Shown: positions 35,123-42,357, numbered from the stretch's first letter. The stretch: DNA of 48,272 nucleotides from a virus (IMGVR_UViG_3300006735_000056:1-48272); one strand, 5' to 3'. Translations and numbers: made by a program. Notes: a model not told the origin generated them from the letters alone.

Positions 35123-36457
35123 TCAGTTGAACTGGTTTCGGCCAGTGTCCCCACCAGTCTGTCGACGGCGGATGCGGCGCGGGTCAGCGAAGACACCCAT
35201 GACCTTCAGGTTGGGGATGTCAGCACCGTCCTTGCGCTTGACTGCGACGCGACCGACGACGAGCACCGTTGAGCGCTCAGCGTAGGGAATCTCGTCTTCA
35301 CCGTCACGGGCGATGAATGGATTGGTCAAGTCGTGACACGCACTACCCATCCAACCCATGACCTCGGAGGAGTCGCCACGTCCGTGTTCGGACTGGAGCG
35401 CCATGCTGGTGAGGGCAATCGAATACCCACGCCCGTCCTCGTCGTATTGGTTGTCGCGAGGCTCGCTGCTCAGGCGGTTGACCGTGCCACGAGTGATGAC
35501 TACCGGTCCCTGCTTCCCCTGTTCACCGTTGTTCAGGCTGAACGTGCGGCTACGAGACTCGAACACTTCCACGAGGTCTTCAAGCGGTGCGAAGGCATCG
35601 TGAAGTTCCATGTCAGTCCACGCTCTGAACGGATGTAGAGCGGAGCGGTCGTCCTCAGACACGAAGTCGTCGCTGTAAGTGATGCTCTTATGCACACCAA
35701 GACCGGTGCTAAGCACGTCGGCCCAGTCCTTCGCCACGTTCTCGTTTGGTGGACGAGCAGGAACGCGGCAAGGAACGCCAATCCGAATCTCCATGTCTGC
35801 ATCCTCGCCTTGGCAGTCAAGCCGCCACTGCTGAATCGCTGCGTTTTCAGTGAACTTGCCTTCCTCTGCGCCGAGGAAGTAATAGTTCCGACCCATCATG
35901 CTCATGGCCTTGGGCTTACCGCTCTTGGCCAGCAAACAGACACGCTCGTTGTCAGCAACGAATGAGTGCTCGGGCACTTCGTCCGAGGGCATGGAGGTGC
36001 TCTGCTCACCCTTGTTGGTGACGAGCGCCCATGTCTCTCCTCGCTTGATGTAGTGACCGACGAAGCCGTCTCCAACGGCCTTGTTGGGGTCGAGAGTGAA
36101 GTCACGCTTGGCCCTACGCACGAGGTTCGCGCGGCGGTCATAGCGCTTGGGGTCGACGCCGAGGAACCAACCCACGTAGTTCACAGTGCCAGCCATCGCG
36201 TTGCCACCGCTGGCGGCACGCGTTTCGACAAGCATCATCTCGGTCCAGTCAACGAGGAGGTCTTCGTCCTCGTCTTCGGGTTGGTCGCACGAAAACTCCT
36301 TCGCGACGTAGGCTCGCCACTCGGCAAGCACTTCATCGTAGGGGCGCTTCGTGCGCTCGCCGTATTTGGTGAGGCGCTCCACCACTCCTGTGGGGAGAGC
36401 AACCTCGGCATTCGTTTCACTGGCATCGTAGTTCGGTTCTTCGTATTCTTCTGTCAT
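35123..36457 (-). CDS. possible OB-fold ssDNA-binding protein
   Basis: A 444-residue protein. The start is ATG 36457, chosen because AAAGGAGGTGGCGGT precedes it and it overlaps the RFC stop. The N-terminal 90 residues are acidic (EEYEEPNY, then QPEDEDEDL). The C-terminal part contains STVLVVGRVAVKRK and LKVMGVFADPRRIRRRQ, which look like OB-fold strands with a basic tail. Lying between RFC and a RecA-like ATPase, it is where an RPA/SSB would be expected, and no other such protein is visible in this operon. No zinc knuckle typical of RPA41 is present. The assignment is inference from context. Confidence 0.5.
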   Translation of the reverse strand: MTEEYEEPNYDASETNAEVALPTGVVERLTKYGERTKRPYDEVLAEWRAYVAKEFSCDQPEDEDEDLLVDWTEMMLVETRAASGGNAMAGTVNYVGWFLGVDPKRYDRRANLVRRAKRDFTLDPNKAVGDGFVGHYIKRGETWALVTNKGEQSTSMPSDEVPEHSFVADNERVCLLAKSGKPKAMSMMGRNYYFLGAEEGKFTENAAIQQWRLDCQGEDADMEIRIGVPCRVPARPPNENVAKDWADVLSTGLGVHKSITYSDDFVSEDDRSALHPFRAWTDMELHDAFAPLEDLVEVFESRSRTFSLNNGEQGKQGPVVITRGTVNRLSSEPRDNQYDEDGRGYSIALTSMALQSEHGRGDSSEVMGWMGSACHDLTNPFIARDGEDEIPYAERSTVLVVGRVAVKRKDGADIPNLKVMGVFADPRRIRRRQTGGDTGRNQFN

Positions 36458-37353
36458 ACCGCCACCTCCTTTCTGAGACGTGCCACGAGGCAGTCCACAA
36501 AGGAATAGGAACTCAACCGCCACTCGAACATGACGGGGAGCATGTCACCGAGCACGGCCATGATGTCGAACGTTCTGTCGGCATCCATCTCGAAAAACTC
36601 GGTCAGGCTGTTGAGGAAACCGTTCATCACGGTGTTGAGGGGGCGTCCATTGTCCAGCGACCTATAGAGCGCGGCACGTAGTTCCATCCACTCGCCGCCA
36701 ATGGCGGAAAGGGATGCGTTGGAATCTTCACCACCCTTGGCCAACATCTCTCTGATGTCATCGGGCTGCATGAGTTCAATGTCGCGCACGAACTTGCGCA
36801 AGTCCTTGCTGTGATAGGCATACAGGGAGGCCGTGTAGTCGTGAACCACTCCGTGCTTGAACAGCGCCCACTCGTTGACTTCCTCAATTGATGGGGGCAC
36901 GAACTCGAATACCATGCACCGGCTCCTGATGGCCGGTCGGAGTTTGCTCAGGTCGTTGGCGGTGAGGATGAAGAGAGCATTCTCTGCACCCTCCTCCATG
37001 ATTTGCCGCATGGCGTCTTGTGCGGCGGGTGTGAGGCCATCGGCCTCGTCAATGAAGATGACTCGCCGCTTAGCGCCAAGCGGCGCAGTGAGCGACAGAC
37101 GCTTGAGTTCACCTCGGACGAAGTCAATACCTCGCTCATCAGAGCCGTTGCTCTTGGTGTAGTTCACTGGGTCGAAGAAGTCGCCCAGCATCAAACGCGC
37201 CAGCATCTCTGCGGCCGTCGTCTTACCCAATCCCGGTGCACCGTGAAACAACACAGCAGGTGGGAATTGCCCACTGGTGTGCCATGCCTGAGCCTGTCGG
37301 CGGAACGCCTCGTGGCCACACAGTCCGTTCAGAATCTCTCCGTAGTCCGTCAT
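36454..37353 (-). CDS. replication factor C small subunit (clamp loader)
   Basis: An AAA+ clamp-loader ATPase that would load the viral PCNA-like ring. Walker A GAPGLGKT (38-45), Walker B VIFIDEAD (98-105), sensor 1 LTAND (130-134) and the SRC arginine-finger motif RSRC (143-146) are all present. Length (299) is slightly shorter than cellular RfcS because the C-terminal collar is diverged. No large subunit is seen, so a homo-oligomer or use of the host large subunit is implied. It is the first gene after a promoter element (37370-37389) with GGAGGAGAGG as ribosome site, and opens the replisome operon. Confidence 0.94.
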   Translation of the reverse strand: MTDYGEILNGLCGHEAFRRQAQAWHTSGQFPPAVLFHGAPGLGKTTAAEMLARLMLGDFFDPVNYTKSNGSDERGIDFVRGELKRLSLTAPLGAKRRVIFIDEADGLTPAAQDAMRQIMEEGAENALFILTANDLSKLRPAIRSRCMVFEFVPPSIEEVNEWALFKHGVVHDYTASLYAYHSKDLRKFVRDIELMQPDDIREMLAKGGEDSNASLSAIGGEWMELRAALYRSLDNGRPLNTVMNGFLNSLTEFFEMDADRTFDIMAVLGDMLPVMFEWRLSSYSFVDCLVARLRKEVAV

Positions 37354-37369
37354 CTCAACCTCTCCTCCT

Positions 37370-37389
37370 CTGTTTCTTTAAATACTCAC
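37370..37389 (-). promoter_or_regulatory. repeated promoter element, copy A (before RFC)
   Basis: GTGAGTATTTAAAGAAACAG on the minus strand differs from the other two copies at 3 of 20 positions. TATTTAAA is a good archaeal TATA box, centred about 27 bases before the RFC ATG, so transcription would begin almost at the start codon, although a strong GGAGGAGAGG also lies between. The element contains the stop codon of the gene upstream. Confidence 0.65.
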
Positions 37390-37778
37390 AGCGATTTTTG
37401 CTCGTCAAGTGCGCTCTCGGGCGTGAAGTTGTCCCACTGGATGGCCCACTCTTCGAGGTTGTCTGCCTTGTTGAGCGGATGCTTGATTTGGAATTGATAG
37501 CGGAGGAAGTTCAGGTAGGCTGTCGGGTTCAGCATCTCGATGCCCACGTAGTGGTCAATGAAGTGGAAGGCAAACTCGATGTCCGCCCTTCCTTCATAGG
37601 ATTCCTTTAGCGGCTTTTCAGTGAGAGCCTCCCACGCTTCCGCTGCTTTGGGCGAGAGTGGGGGTATCTTCAACGACGAGCGAACTCTGAACCCATGCCG
37701 ACTTCTCTCTGAGGCGACAACGTAGCAATGGGCCTTCAGGGATGAGGCAATGTAGAATGCGAGTTCTTTTGGCTTCAC
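37386..37778 (-). CDS. unrecognised 130-residue protein
   Basis: A 130-residue soluble protein, starting with an overlap to the previous stop. The N-terminus ELAFYIASSLKAHCYVVASER alternates helix and strand. The middle is LTEKPLKESYEGRADIEFAF, and the end is aromatic and acidic (EEWAIQWDNFTPESALDEQ). No metal or nucleotide motif is visible. It is the last gene of the middle operon; its stop codon is embedded in promoter copy A. Function unknown. Confidence 0.72.
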   Translation of the reverse strand: MKPKELAFYIASSLKAHCYVVASERSRHGFRVRSSLKIPPLSPKAAEAWEALTEKPLKESYEGRADIEFAFHFIDHYVGIEMLNPTAYLNFLRYQFQIKHPLNKADNLEEWAIQWDNFTPESALDEQKSL

Positions 37779-38914
37779 TGTTCTCCCTCCAGCAACCCTT
37801 CGATGGCGTCCACGTATTGTGAGATGTCAGTATAACCAAGGTCGGGTCGTTCTTCTCCAACAAGCCCTCGCGTCATCTGACCGTCTTTGAAGTCAATGGG
37901 TATGACCTCGACCACACGGATGTCGTCTTCGTTGTGTGGGCGTCGGGACAGTGTGCCTGCATCAGCCATCTCACCGAACTCGCACAAGTCGATACCGTCC
38001 AGTGCCTCAAAGCGAGCCGGACCTTTCACGCCGAAGCGGAGGTTGAGGTAGCACATGGCTCGCATTGGGTAGACTGCGATGCGGTCTTCGCCGTCTCTCA
38101 TCTCGACACGCATGGTGTTCTCATCGAGCAAGGCTTGCTCCGCCTCCCCCTTCGTGACCATGTCCTCCTCGTAGAAGACAAGGCCAGTCTTGGTGAGTGA
38201 GAAGACTGCACCCGGCACCACTTGTCGAGTGTCGATGACTCCCGCTCGCATGCGCTCACCGTTCCGCAGGTAGACAGCACCGCTGTCGTCAACGAAGCCA
38301 AGGCGGCCCTTGGGCACGATGGCGTAGCACCGTTGTGCAGGCATGTCGGGTGAAGGTAGAGCGCGTGCTGCACGAACAACCGGTAGTCGCTGGAGGGCTG
38401 CGTTCACCTTCGGCGCTCCTGCGAGGATGTGACCGATGTTCTCACGGTTCAGGTCCAAGCCTCGTGGGATGGGGACACGGCGTGAGCGGCATAGTCCCTG
38501 CATGAATGCTCGTCGGCTAATGACGGGTGGTGAGTTCAGCATGCAGCGCCACACGAGGCGGGCCTCCTTCTCGCTGAACTGTCGCGTGATGTCTGAAAAC
38601 GATGCTGCTTCATAAGGGAAGAGCGCGACCTGCATGACCGTCATGTTCCTCGACTCGTAGGCTGCGCTCTCAGATGCGAGAGCGAACCACAAGTCCTCTT
38701 CAGGGAAGTGAGCCATGGCCACGTCAGCGAACAGCCCCGTCTCATGCTCGACCTTACCGGCAACGGTGCCGGGGCGCAGTCGTGCGAATCCGGGGAAGAA
38801 GAAGTCGTAGCAGTGCTCGACCTCCTCGCGCGTTTCCAATCGAGCCAAGGCGTCAACGTGACGCTCGCCATGGCACAGTCGTTCGTGTATGTCTGCCAGT
38901 TTGTTGAACTTCAT
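37775..38914 (-). CDS. unrecognised protein with weak DNA-ligase resemblance
   Basis: A 379-residue protein. Residues 110-145 (ITRQFSEKEARLVWRCML, then RRAFMQGLC) resemble the adenylation-proximal N-terminal helices of ATP-dependent DNA ligases. Residues 190-222 read MPAQRCYAIVPKG, then VYLRNGERM. The last part matches ligase motif Ia (RNGE), and the P-rich entry resembles the stretch before motif I. In that alignment KxDG reads VPKG, so the nucleotide-binding lysine and aspartate are missing. Other ligase motifs are not clear. It may be a decayed or repurposed ligase, or the match may be chance. Overlaps on both sides place it in the middle operon. Confidence 0.65.
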   Translation of the reverse strand: MKFNKLADIHERLCHGERHVDALARLETREEVEHCYDFFFPGFARLRPGTVAGKVEHETGLFADVAMAHFPEEDLWFALASESAAYESRNMTVMQVALFPYEAASFSDITRQFSEKEARLVWRCMLNSPPVISRRAFMQGLCRSRRVPIPRGLDLNRENIGHILAGAPKVNAALQRLPVVRAARALPSPDMPAQRCYAIVPKGRLGFVDDSGAVYLRNGERMRAGVIDTRQVVPGAVFSLTKTGLVFYEEDMVTKGEAEQALLDENTMRVEMRDGEDRIAVYPMRAMCYLNLRFGVKGPARFEALDGIDLCEFGEMADAGTLSRRPHNEDDIRVVEVIPIDFKDGQMTRGLVGEERPDLGYTDISQYVDAIEGLLEGEQ

Positions 38915-39639
38915 GCTGCTTCCTCCATCAAGATTTCAATGAGACTCACCATCAGTGCGGCCGTCTTAGGCTCGACAGGTAGTGAGGCTACGCGCTCCAT
39001 AGCGTCGCTTAGCCCAGTCGTTCTTGAAACGACCTCGCCTAAGCAATACGGAATCGGTTCTGAAGACACCCTGCCCACCTCGTATGAGTTCATCACCTTC
39101 GCTTTGTCTCGCATTTTGAACGCGGTGCCTTGGTCAAAATACGGCCCGATGACGTTACCGGGATAGAGGCGTGGTCGGTTGCCGCATTTGCTGCACTTGG
39201 CTTGGACGCGGCGCCGACCGGGTGCGTCATCAGGAATCGGCATGCTCCTACGCAGGACGCTCCAACTACCGCAGTGTGTGGAGTTGTCATATGCTCCACC
39301 GCGCGTTTCGTTTGTTGATGTGCACTGGTAGACGTAGTAGAGCGCCCCCCTCGCCTTGGCGTCTTCACCCTTAGCGTCTAAGCGATTTTCGATGTGGGTG
39401 AGTGCCGTCTCAGCATCGCGCTTGGTGTGATACGGGCCATGTGTGTTGGCTGGGTTCACGCGGAGGCGATGTGTGCAGTCTTTCTGTGGGCAGCGGATTT
39501 GTGGCCGGTTCCAGTCTACGGAACTCCGGCGTTGAATAACGCCCCACTTGCCGCACGGTTTTCCACGTCGATTGCTGCCACGAGATTCAGAAGAGTGGCA
39601 GCACTGGATAACGTAATACAGAGTCTCAGTCATCCTCAT
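38911..39639 (-). CDS. protein with tandem duplicated zinc domain
   Basis: A 242-residue protein made of two copies of one metal-binding domain and an alpha-helical tail. Copy 1 (about residues 7-80) has LYYVIQC, CGKWGV, RCPQKDC and NPANTHGPY. Copy 2 (about 100-176) has LYYVYQC, CGSWSV, KCSKC and YPGNVIGPY. The candidate ligands are Cys13, 29, 50, 55 and Cys106, 123, 149, 152. The tail (SDAMERVASL, then MVSLIEILMEEAA) is helical and may dimerise. The domain is not one I can name. Nucleic-acid binding is likely. It starts with ATGA overlap, with ATG 39633 as an alternative. Confidence 0.8.
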   Translation of the reverse strand: MRMTETLYYVIQCCHSSESRGSNRRGKPCGKWGVIQRRSSVDWNRPQIRCPQKDCTHRLRVNPANTHGPYHTKRDAETALTHIENRLDAKGEDAKARGALYYVYQCTSTNETRGGAYDNSTHCGSWSVLRRSMPIPDDAPGRRRVQAKCSKCGNRPRLYPGNVIGPYFDQGTAFKMRDKAKVMNSYEVGRVSSEPIPYCLGEVVSRTTGLSDAMERVASLPVEPKTAALMVSLIEILMEEAA

Positions 39640-39746
39640 GCCTCCGTAAATTCCCAGTAGATGTATTCCTCAGTCTCGATGACCACCTTCAGGTTCGGGT
39701 GGTTGCACGAGCACCACGCTTCTTCGCAGTTGTCGCCGTGCGTCAT
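39636..39746 (-). CDS. 36-residue cysteine-containing mini-protein
   Basis: The ATG at 39746 follows GTGGAGGTGACGGC and overlaps the previous stop, while the longer upstream frame is read-through of the neighbouring small gene. Cys7, Cys12 and Cys14 in NCEEAWCSCNHP could bind metal. The rest is acidic and aromatic (ETEEYIYWEFTEA). It overlaps the next gene's start by 4 bp. The strong ribosome site and coupled overlaps are the evidence that it is expressed. Confidence 0.55.
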   Translation of the reverse strand: MTHGDNCEEAWCSCNHPNLKVVIETEEYIYWEFTEA

Positions 39747-39763
39747 GCCGTCACCTCCACGCC
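39743..39763 (-). repeat. gene-junction repeat, copy 1
   Basis: On the plus strand TCATGCCGTCACCTCCACGC and the following C cover stop, start and ribosome site at once. It matches the copies at 40113 and 40214 at 19 of 21 positions. Confidence 0.6.
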
Positions 39764-39916
39764 TACGGCATCGGCACTCGGTAGCATGAAGCAGTTCGTG
39801 AACGTAGCACCACAGTAGTAGCACTCAAAGCGCACGGTAGCCGTTTCAGAAGAGAAGGATGCGCTGCCTTTGGTTGCCGTGAAAGTGCAGCCTTGGAAGT
39901 CTGAACCACAGGTCAT
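39743..39916 (-). CDS. 57-residue CxxC protein
   Basis: This gene is too short for a usual ORF cut-off, but ATG 39916 has GAGGAGGCGAGCGC in front and both ends overlap neighbours by 4 bp. The protein has Cys3 and Cys10, then a CYYCGATFTNC stretch (Cys32, Cys35, Cys42), and ends GVEVTA. The pattern looks like a small zinc-binding module. The CYYC knuckle and the GVEVTA end recur in the 34-residue product at 40113-40217 (CFYC, GVEVSA), which suggests the two are related. Confidence 0.62.
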   Translation of the reverse strand: MTCGSDFQGCTFTATKGSASFSSETATVRFECYYCGATFTNCFMLPSADAVGVEVTA

Positions 39917-40116
39917 GCGCTCGCCTCCTCTTCAAGTTCCTGAACACGAGTCATCGTCATGAGAATGTGGCCCTGTGCGCTTTCCCATAGGACGTCAGCA
40001 AGCGCGGGGTTCTTGTCGGTGGCCCGAGCGTGGCGTTCGCCCATGCGGAACAGTTTTCTGAGGTCAGCCTCAATGAGTTCATACAGGCTCTCAATCTTCG
40101 TGGGTATTCGGGTCAT
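39913..40116 (-). CDS. unrecognised 67-residue helical protein
   Basis: ATG 40116 is chosen, with GGAGGTGA in front; the longer frame covers the neighbouring small gene. The sequence is almost all helix (ESLYELIEADLRKLFRMGER, then WESAQGHILMTMTRVQELEE) with a short basic middle. It would suit a helical-hairpin dimer. No motif gives a function. Confidence 0.65.
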   Translation of the reverse strand: MTRIPTKIESLYELIEADLRKLFRMGERHARATDKNPALADVLWESAQGHILMTMTRVQELEEEASA

Positions 40117-40133
40117 GCGCTCACCTCCACGCC
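40113..40133 (-). repeat. gene-junction repeat, copy 2
   Basis: TCATGCGCTCACCTCCACGC plus one C on the plus strand, identical to the copy at 40214-40234. Confidence 0.6.
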
Positions 40134-40217
40134 GATGCTGACGAGGAACGCAAGGCTCCCCGTGCAATAGAAACAGACACGGGTGAAGAACAGGATGCTC
40201 TTTCGTCGCTCGCTCAT
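40113..40217 (-). CDS. 34-residue CFYC mini-protein, possibly membrane-associated
   Basis: Very short but framed by identical stop-start-ribosome-site junctions on both sides. After a basic start (SERRKS) come ILFFTRVCFYCTG and SLAFLVSIGVEVSA, which is hydrophobic enough to insert in a membrane. The CFYC pair and GVEVSA end relate it to the 57-residue neighbour. It may be a shortened duplicate of that gene. Confidence 0.5.
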   Translation of the reverse strand: MSERRKSILFFTRVCFYCTGSLAFLVSIGVEVSA

Positions 40218-40234
40218 GCGCTCACCTCCACGCC
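40214..40234 (-). repeat. gene-junction repeat, copy 3
   Basis: Same 21 bases as at 40113-40133; in the upstream gene it encodes the terminal RGVEVSA. Confidence 0.6.
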
Positions 40235-40732
40235 TCGCCACCAGTCAGGAGCGGGCGTGCCCTTCTCCCACTTGGCGAACTGCTTGGAATGGTAGTAGGC
40301 ACGGTATGCCTTGACCGCATCATCGTCACGGTATTCGTCAGGCATGGCCTGAGCGAACGGGGTGAGTCTGTGCGTAGTATTGGAGAAGCGTGGTGTCAGC
40401 GCCAGTGAGTTCATGTGAACGATGGGTTGCCAGCAGGCATGCTCCTTGCCGAAGCGAGCCTTGTATTCGATGCACAGGGCGAGAGCATGTGAGCCGAGCC
40501 AGTCAAGATTGGCCCATGAATCTCCGGCCCAGCGGGTGCATGGGTGATGTGCGTAACCCCCGAGGTATGGCCGTCCGGCTTTGGTCAGCGGCATGTCCTC
40601 ATCGGTGGCACCCCATCGGCGCAGGGCCGAGGCCATCATCTGTGCAGCCTCGACGCACATCTTGGGCACATGCTTGTCGCAGTGCATCTCAGCGGCAGTG
40701 ATTGGGTTTTCGTCAAGCACGAAGATGTTCAT
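40214..40732 (-). CDS. conserved phage-type protein of the MNIFVLD family
   Basis: A 172-residue protein. ATG 40732 gives the family-typical start MNIFVLDENP; ATG 40738 adds two residues. Visible signatures are AAEMHCDKHVPKMCVEAAQMM, HHPCTRW with WLGSHALALCIEY, and a C-terminal FAQAMPDEY, VKAYRAYYHSK then FAKWEKG with PDWW. This set is shared by many phage proteins, sometimes annotated as pyrimidine-dimer glycosylase-like, although no activity has been shown to my knowledge. The conserved Cys/His/Asp (CDKH, HPC) may form an active or metal site. In a sunlit-ocean virus a DNA-repair role is attractive, but it is not proven here. Confidence 0.78.
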   Translation of the reverse strand: MNIFVLDENPITAAEMHCDKHVPKMCVEAAQMMASALRRWGATDEDMPLTKAGRPYLGGYAHHPCTRWAGDSWANLDWLGSHALALCIEYKARFGKEHACWQPIVHMNSLALTPRFSNTTHRLTPFAQAMPDEYRDDDAVKAYRAYYHSKQFAKWEKGTPAPDWWRGVEVSA

Positions 40733-40734
40733 GT

Positions 40735-41052
40735 TCATTCCTCCTCCTGCTCAGGGCGCAGTGCAGCCCACGGGTCTTCCACAGAATCATCGTGGCCTTG
40801 GACAGCGTAATGCCGTCGAGTCCTAACGCCGCAGACAGAACACTCGAAATCAGCGAACCACACGATGTCGTCAGGAATGGCCCAAAGTTCGGGGTCTTCT
40901 TGGTGCCCGAAGTCCTTCATCTTCCAACTATGATGTTCGTGAAAGCAGATGGAGTCAGCAAAGCCACTGACGTTGAATCTCTCCAACAGCAGCATTTGTT
41001 CTTGCAGTTCTCTCATCCGTCCACGGATGTTCTCGGCAGTAACGCGGGTCAT
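40735..41052 (-). CDS. unrecognised 105-residue CxxC protein
   Basis: A 105-residue protein starting at ATG 41052 behind GGTGATGAAGA. The N-terminal half is a helix rich in Arg, Glu and Leu (IRGRMRELQEQMLLLERF). A HEHHSWKMKDFGH stretch and FECSVCGVRTRRHY follow, so His38, His40, His41 and the CxxC pair may bind zinc. The acidic end PEQEEE is encoded by the ribosome site of the next gene (GAGGAGGAGG). Function unknown. Confidence 0.7.
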   Translation of the reverse strand: MTRVTAENIRGRMRELQEQMLLLERFNVSGFADSICFHEHHSWKMKDFGHQEDPELWAIPDDIVWFADFECSVCGVRTRRHYAVQGHDDSVEDPWAALRPEQEEE

Positions 41053-41240
41053 TCTTCATCACCTTCGATGTAGCGTTGGAACTCCATGTAGTCGAACTCC
41101 ATGGGCCAACTTTGAGATTCGTAGAACTTCTCAAGGTAGGTGTGCATGCGGCGCTGCTCAGCGTAATACTGCTCACACATCTTCTCCAGTTCAGCAATAC
41201 GCTTCTTGGCCTTAGCCAGTGCAATATGAACGCCGCTCAT
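41049..41240 (-). CDS. small coiled-coil protein
   Basis: 63 residues, nearly all helical: KAKKRIAELEKMCEQYYAEQ gives heptads of hydrophobic residues, followed by an aromatic segment (FDYMEFQRYIEG). Overlaps of 4 bp join it to both neighbours. It may act as an oligomerisation or adaptor protein; nothing more can be read. Confidence 0.62.
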   Translation of the reverse strand: MSGVHIALAKAKKRIAELEKMCEQYYAEQRRMHTYLEKFYESQSWPMEFDYMEFQRYIEGDEE

Positions 41241-41608
41241 TCCTCTTCCTCCAGTGGCATGACGTTGGATAGAACCTCAGCGTAGATGGGGTGCATCCAA
41301 TCGCTCGGTCGTGGTTGTGTCCCGACGCCGAAGATGTCCAACGTCAGTGCTCGCATCTTCTGTGTGCTGACGGGTAGTCCCTCGCGCTTGGCGAGTAGGT
41401 AGGTGCAGTCGACCGTCAACCCGTGGGGTGTGCGCTGCATCTGCCAGTCGGCGTGGTGCGTTAGGGATTGCACCGCGTGCTTGACCGTGACGAACTGGAG
41501 GGGCGTCAAGCCCACAGCCAGTGCAAGGTCAAGTGCACGGTCCTGCCCAAGATGGGCCTGACGTGTTCGTTCGATGGCGTCAATCTTGGTTTGGTCCTTC
41601 ACACCCAT
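41237..41608 (-). CDS. unrecognised protein, possible single cyclin-like repeat
   Basis: A 123-residue helical protein. The second half (TVDCTYLLAKREGLPVSTQK, then RALTLDIFGVGTQPRPSDW) has the spacing of a TFB/TFIIB cyclin repeat, in which 'aa.LYlAa...g...T...vA...gV...tiR' is conserved. The N-terminal half is two amphipathic helices (DLALAVGLTPLQFVTVKHAV). The zinc ribbon and second repeat of a full TFB are missing. If real, it could help select viral promoters; the match is by eye and weak. It overlaps the SANT-domain gene by 10 bases. Confidence 0.62.
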   Translation of the reverse strand: MGVKDQTKIDAIERTRQAHLGQDRALDLALAVGLTPLQFVTVKHAVQSLTHHADWQMQRTPHGLTVDCTYLLAKREGLPVSTQKMRALTLDIFGVGTQPRPSDWMHPIYAEVLSNVMPLEEEE

Positions 41609-42357
41609 CCCGCCTGCGATGCTGCGATACCCAGCAAGAGTGCCATGGCCATGAGGCCAAGCGACCTAAGCCAAGCGAAGCGGTCCTCCGCCAGTGGTTG
41701 CAGGGTGGGCTGCTCTTGCTCAATGTCTTCGACCTCCTCTACAGGCACAGGACGAACAGCCGCTCGGGTGTTCGACGGTGTGACCGCCCAGCGGAAGTGA
41801 TTCTGAAAGAAGTCCGGCTCTGTCTTGGTCAGACGATGCCAACATTCCTCAACGTCAGCACGGTAGGTGGTCATCACCTGTCCGAGACGCACCTTGCTGT
41901 AGCGCTTGGAGTTGTGGAGTCGGCACATGATGGCGTTGACTTTGTGAGTGATGCTGGAAACAGAGCGCCCAGTCGCATCTGAGATTTTGTCCACGGGCAC
42001 TTGGTCGCAGAACATCTCCCACACTGCAAGGACTTCTGCGTCAGTCCATCGGCTGTAGTGATTCCGTGTCTTGGATTCAGGCTCAGGCTCAGGCTCAGGT
42101 GTAACAGTCACCTTGGCTCTGTTCCACTTCTTGAACTGCATCTGACAGGCTGCTGCCGTTCGACCAAAGCGTTCAGCGATGGCTGCCCACTTCCATCCTT
42201 CGTCTCTCATCTGACACATGACGGGGTAGAGGGAGTCGTCCCACTTACCGTAGTGGCTCTGTGGTTGCACACTCTCTTGTTCAGGTTGTTCAGGCGGCTT
42301 GGTGCGTTGTTGCTCTCGTCGCTGTCGCACAAGTTCTTGCATCGTTGGTTGGTTCAT
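41599..42357 (-). CDS. two Myb/SANT-like domains with C-terminal membrane segment
   Basis: A 252-residue protein. Domain 1 (about 37-78) reads GKWDDSLYPVMCQMRDEG, then WAAIAERFGRTAAACQMQF. Domain 2 (about 101-146) reads SRWTDAEVLAVWEMFCDQ, then KISDATGRSVSSITHKV. Both have the W...W spacing and third-helix pattern of Myb/SANT DNA-binding repeats as used in archaeal and phage proteins. A PEPEPEPES linker lies between them, encoded by a short GGCTCA tandem repeat on the plus strand near 42075-42099. Residues 229-249 (WLRSLGLMAMALLLGIAASQA) form a hydrophobic helix at the very end. The combination suggests a DNA-binding protein tethered to the inner face of the membrane. The start follows GAGGTGAAAGA. 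Confidence 0.75.
   Translation of the reverse strand: MNQPTMQELVRQRREQQRTKPPEQPEQESVQPQSHYGKWDDSLYPVMCQMRDEGWKWAAIAERFGRTAAACQMQFKKWNRAKVTVTPEPEPEPESKTRNHYSRWTDAEVLAVWEMFCDQVPVDKISDATGRSVSSITHKVNAIMCRLHNSKRYSKVRLGQVMTTYRADVEECWHRLTKTEPDFFQNHFRWAVTPSNTRAAVRPVPVEEVEDIEQEQPTLQPLAEDRFAWLRSLGLMAMALLLGIAASQAGWV

Noticed and set aside
42075-42099. GGCTCA tandem repeat as a regulatory or phase-variable element.
   Set aside because: It is in frame and simply encodes the PEPEPEPES linker; a 6-base unit cannot shift the frame.
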